A stretch of 64,000 bases of DNA from JBECKX01 sp964468475 (GTDB taxonomy: Bacteria; Zixibacteria; MSB-5A5; CAIYYT01). Shown one piece after another: positions 62,729-64,000 of this stretch. The position numbers and the translations under genes were made by a program. Location of the stretch: positions 24,527 through 88,526 of the forward strand of contig CAYXUL010000003.1 in assembly GCA_964468475.1 (NCBI GenBank), in the 5' to 3' direction. Within the stretch, counting starts at the first letter, position 1. Each line of letters begins with the position of its first letter. The notes under the pieces were generated by a model, which was not told the origin of the DNA, made no database searches, and saw only the letters and a program-made list of their open reading frames with translations.

Positions 62729-64000
62729 TCAATCGACGCCCAGGATTATCAGCGAGTCAGAGGATGAAATCAGCCGGTAATGCGCAAGATATTGTGAAGT
62801 ATCAATTGCAGGTACGTCTTCGCGTTCAGACAGTTGAGCCAGCGAATACTTGTGAATAATCACGTTACTCACGCCGGCCGCTGCAAGTTGTTGATGTTGT
62901 CTGCCGAGATCCTTGAAATCCAGACTATCGATCAGTTCCTTTCCCAGCTTACGCGTCGTTTGGCCGCTGACCATCGGTATTCCCAGTCGAGTTTGCTGCG
63001 CCATGTACATACGGGTGTTTATGTAGCCGCGCGGGAGATTGAGAAATGCAGTTGGGTGTTCAACTGCCACATACTCGCTGAGTTCTCCCGGCAGTGGAAT
63101 TCTGGTCGATGCCTTGTCAATAGAGAGGAAATCGAGGGCCAACAGTAGCGATATTGCCACACCTACTGCTAAGCGCTTGCTTCTGGTTCGCTGTCGTGAC
63201 CACAGGGCAACTGCGGCGAGCACGATGAGGATTGCCCAGAAGATGTAGAGATAGATCATGAAACGCGACGGAGCGCGCGCGTTGCGCAGAAAGGGAATAA
63301 AAGCGATGAAGGTGTAGGGAAATCCAACCGGGAGTGATTTGCCGAGCAAATGTATCTGTGGCCCGAGCGCCATAGTCAGAAAGGCGATGAAACCCAGCCA
63401 GTAGCGGCTTGCAGTTTTCACCAGGAGGCGAAAATTGATGACAACCAGTGCAATCGCACCAAGACCCAGATAGCCGACGCATTCCCAGGCGTTCCCGGTG
63501 TATGATTGATTAGCTTTTTGAATTATGCCGACGCCATGCAACAAGTGTTCGGTATGGGGCACGAACAAGCTCATCAGATCGGCGACGTAGGTGTTGCGCC
63601 CACCCGCTTCTGCACCCGAATATTGCAGGCCAAGCTTGACCATAGGAATCAACCAGAACAGCAGAGGGGCTACGCCAATGGCAACGATAATAGCGGACTT
63701 CCCCACATACGAGCCAAACCACCAGCGGCGCTGTTTGAGCATGAAATAGAGATAACCGAACAAGACGAAATACCCGCCCATTATCAGGAAATTCCAGTCG
63801 CAGAGGGTATTGAGTAACAGGAATATACCCGCCAGTATTATGTTTTTCGTTCCTCCGCTTCTGATGGCCTGGATAAAGTAAAGTATGAAGAAAGGTACAA
63901 ATTGAAGCGAGCTTTGATTGACGTGATGCAGCGATCTCATGAAGTGAATCGGTGAGAATGCAAAAATGAATCCCGCCAGCAGGGCCGCGAAGGAATTCTT
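62729..64000 (-). CDS. Multi-pass membrane protein, 5' end beyond the window
   Basis: At least 423 residues, truncated: the frame runs unbroken through 64000 (FAALLAGFIFAFSPIHFMRSL lies upstream of the first ATG). Many hydrophobic helices (FFILYFIQAI, AIIVAIGVAPLLFWLIPMV, YLGLGAIALVVINFRLL, WLGFIAFLTMALGPQI, FMIYLYIFWAILIVLAAVAL) are followed by a soluble C-terminus. The region SPIHFMRSLHHVNQSSLQFV and later PFLRNARAPSRFMIYLYIF recall YfhO-like or GT-C-type membrane glycosyltransferases, which use polyprenyl-phosphate sugars. Product is a guess; function unconfirmed. Confidence 0.75.
   Translation of the reverse strand, partial: KNSFAALLAGFIFAFSPIHFMRSLHHVNQSSLQFVPFFILYFIQAIRSGGTKNIILAGIFLLLNTLCDWNFLIMGGYFVLFGYLYFMLKQRRWWFGSYVGKSAIIVAIGVAPLLFWLIPMVKLGLQYSGAEAGGRNTYVADLMSLFVPHTEHLLHGVGIIQKANQSYTGNAWECVGYLGLGAIALVVINFRLLVKTASRYWLGFIAFLTMALGPQIHLLGKSLPVGFPYTFIAFIPFLRNARAPSRFMIYLYIFWAILIVLAAVALWSRQRTRSKRLAVGVAISLLLALDFLSIDKASTRIPLPGELSEYVAVEHPTAFLNLPRGYINTRMYMAQQTRLGIPMVSGQTTRKLGKELIDSLDFKDLGRQHQQLAAAGVSNVIIHKYSLAQLSEREDVPAIDTSQYLAHYRLISSSDSLIILGVD

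Noticed and set aside
1..64000. CRISPR arrays, insertion sequences, prophage or integrase genes
   Set aside because: No regularly spaced direct repeats, no transposase, integrase or phage structural genes were seen anywhere in the window.

Overview
The window looks like part of a metagenome-assembled scaffold from an uncultured Gram-negative bacterium of the FCB superphylum. I lean towards a Zixibacteria-like lineage, but this is inference from gene content and not a phylogeny. Pointers are dockerin-type repeats of the form DAVYIINYIF, a C-terminal FNPST-type sorting domain shared with type IX secretion cargo, a DUF5686 outer-membrane protein, several small beta-barrel proteins, a complete pilMNOPQ-type operon and a PEP-CTERM protein. 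Four runs of exactly 100 N (10808, 34357, 37185, 59444) are scaffolding placeholders of unknown true length.

Layout. 1-880: a gene-poor stretch with strong hairpins and tRNA-Thr(UGU). 1129-10683: a dense, co-directional minus-strand housekeeping block in transcription order yebC, ruvC, ruvA, ruvB, queA, ispD, ispF, dedA-like, ddl, M42 aminopeptidase, cysS, with several start/stop overlaps; it joins recombination, tRNA queuosine, isoprenoid and peptidoglycan precursor functions. 10684-13746: a repeat-flanked assembly gap and three small outer-membrane proteins. 14084-22763: an EF-G2-type GTPase, a mini flagellar-rod-like protein, a glycosyltransferase, an ornithine-type aminotransferase, a YjbQ protein, an acyl-CoA ligase and two candidate micro-ORFs.

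22927-30617: a type IV pilus operon (pilM, pilN, pilO, an AMIN-PilP fusion, a secretin without AMIN, then an Ig-like lipoprotein) ending in an intrinsic terminator; a pseudopilin gene lies just upstream. 31742-38363: a secreted subtilase with dockerins, a PhaR/phasin-like fusion, a lone receiver protein, a nitrilase-family hydrolase and an NtrB-like histidine kinase with a lipoprotein. 38399-47445: DUF5686 protein, dnaG, mutS2, a TPR lipoprotein and a cohesin-like exported protein.

47446-51086: a PEP-CTERM protein behind a near-consensus sigma-54 promoter, followed by two tandem paralogous ATP-grasp enzymes of the sugar-transfer-associated type. 51232-64000: a giant Ig/cohesin/dockerin surface protein with an FNPST-type tail, a Cas4-like RecB-family nuclease, a UbiB-family kinase, a GHL15-like glycosidase with fibronectin-like repeats (interrupted by a gap), and a truncated multi-pass membrane protein. 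The recurring theme outside the housekeeping genes is construction of an elaborate cell surface: pilus, dockerin/cohesin proteins, two different C-terminal sorting signals, and polysaccharide-linked enzymes.
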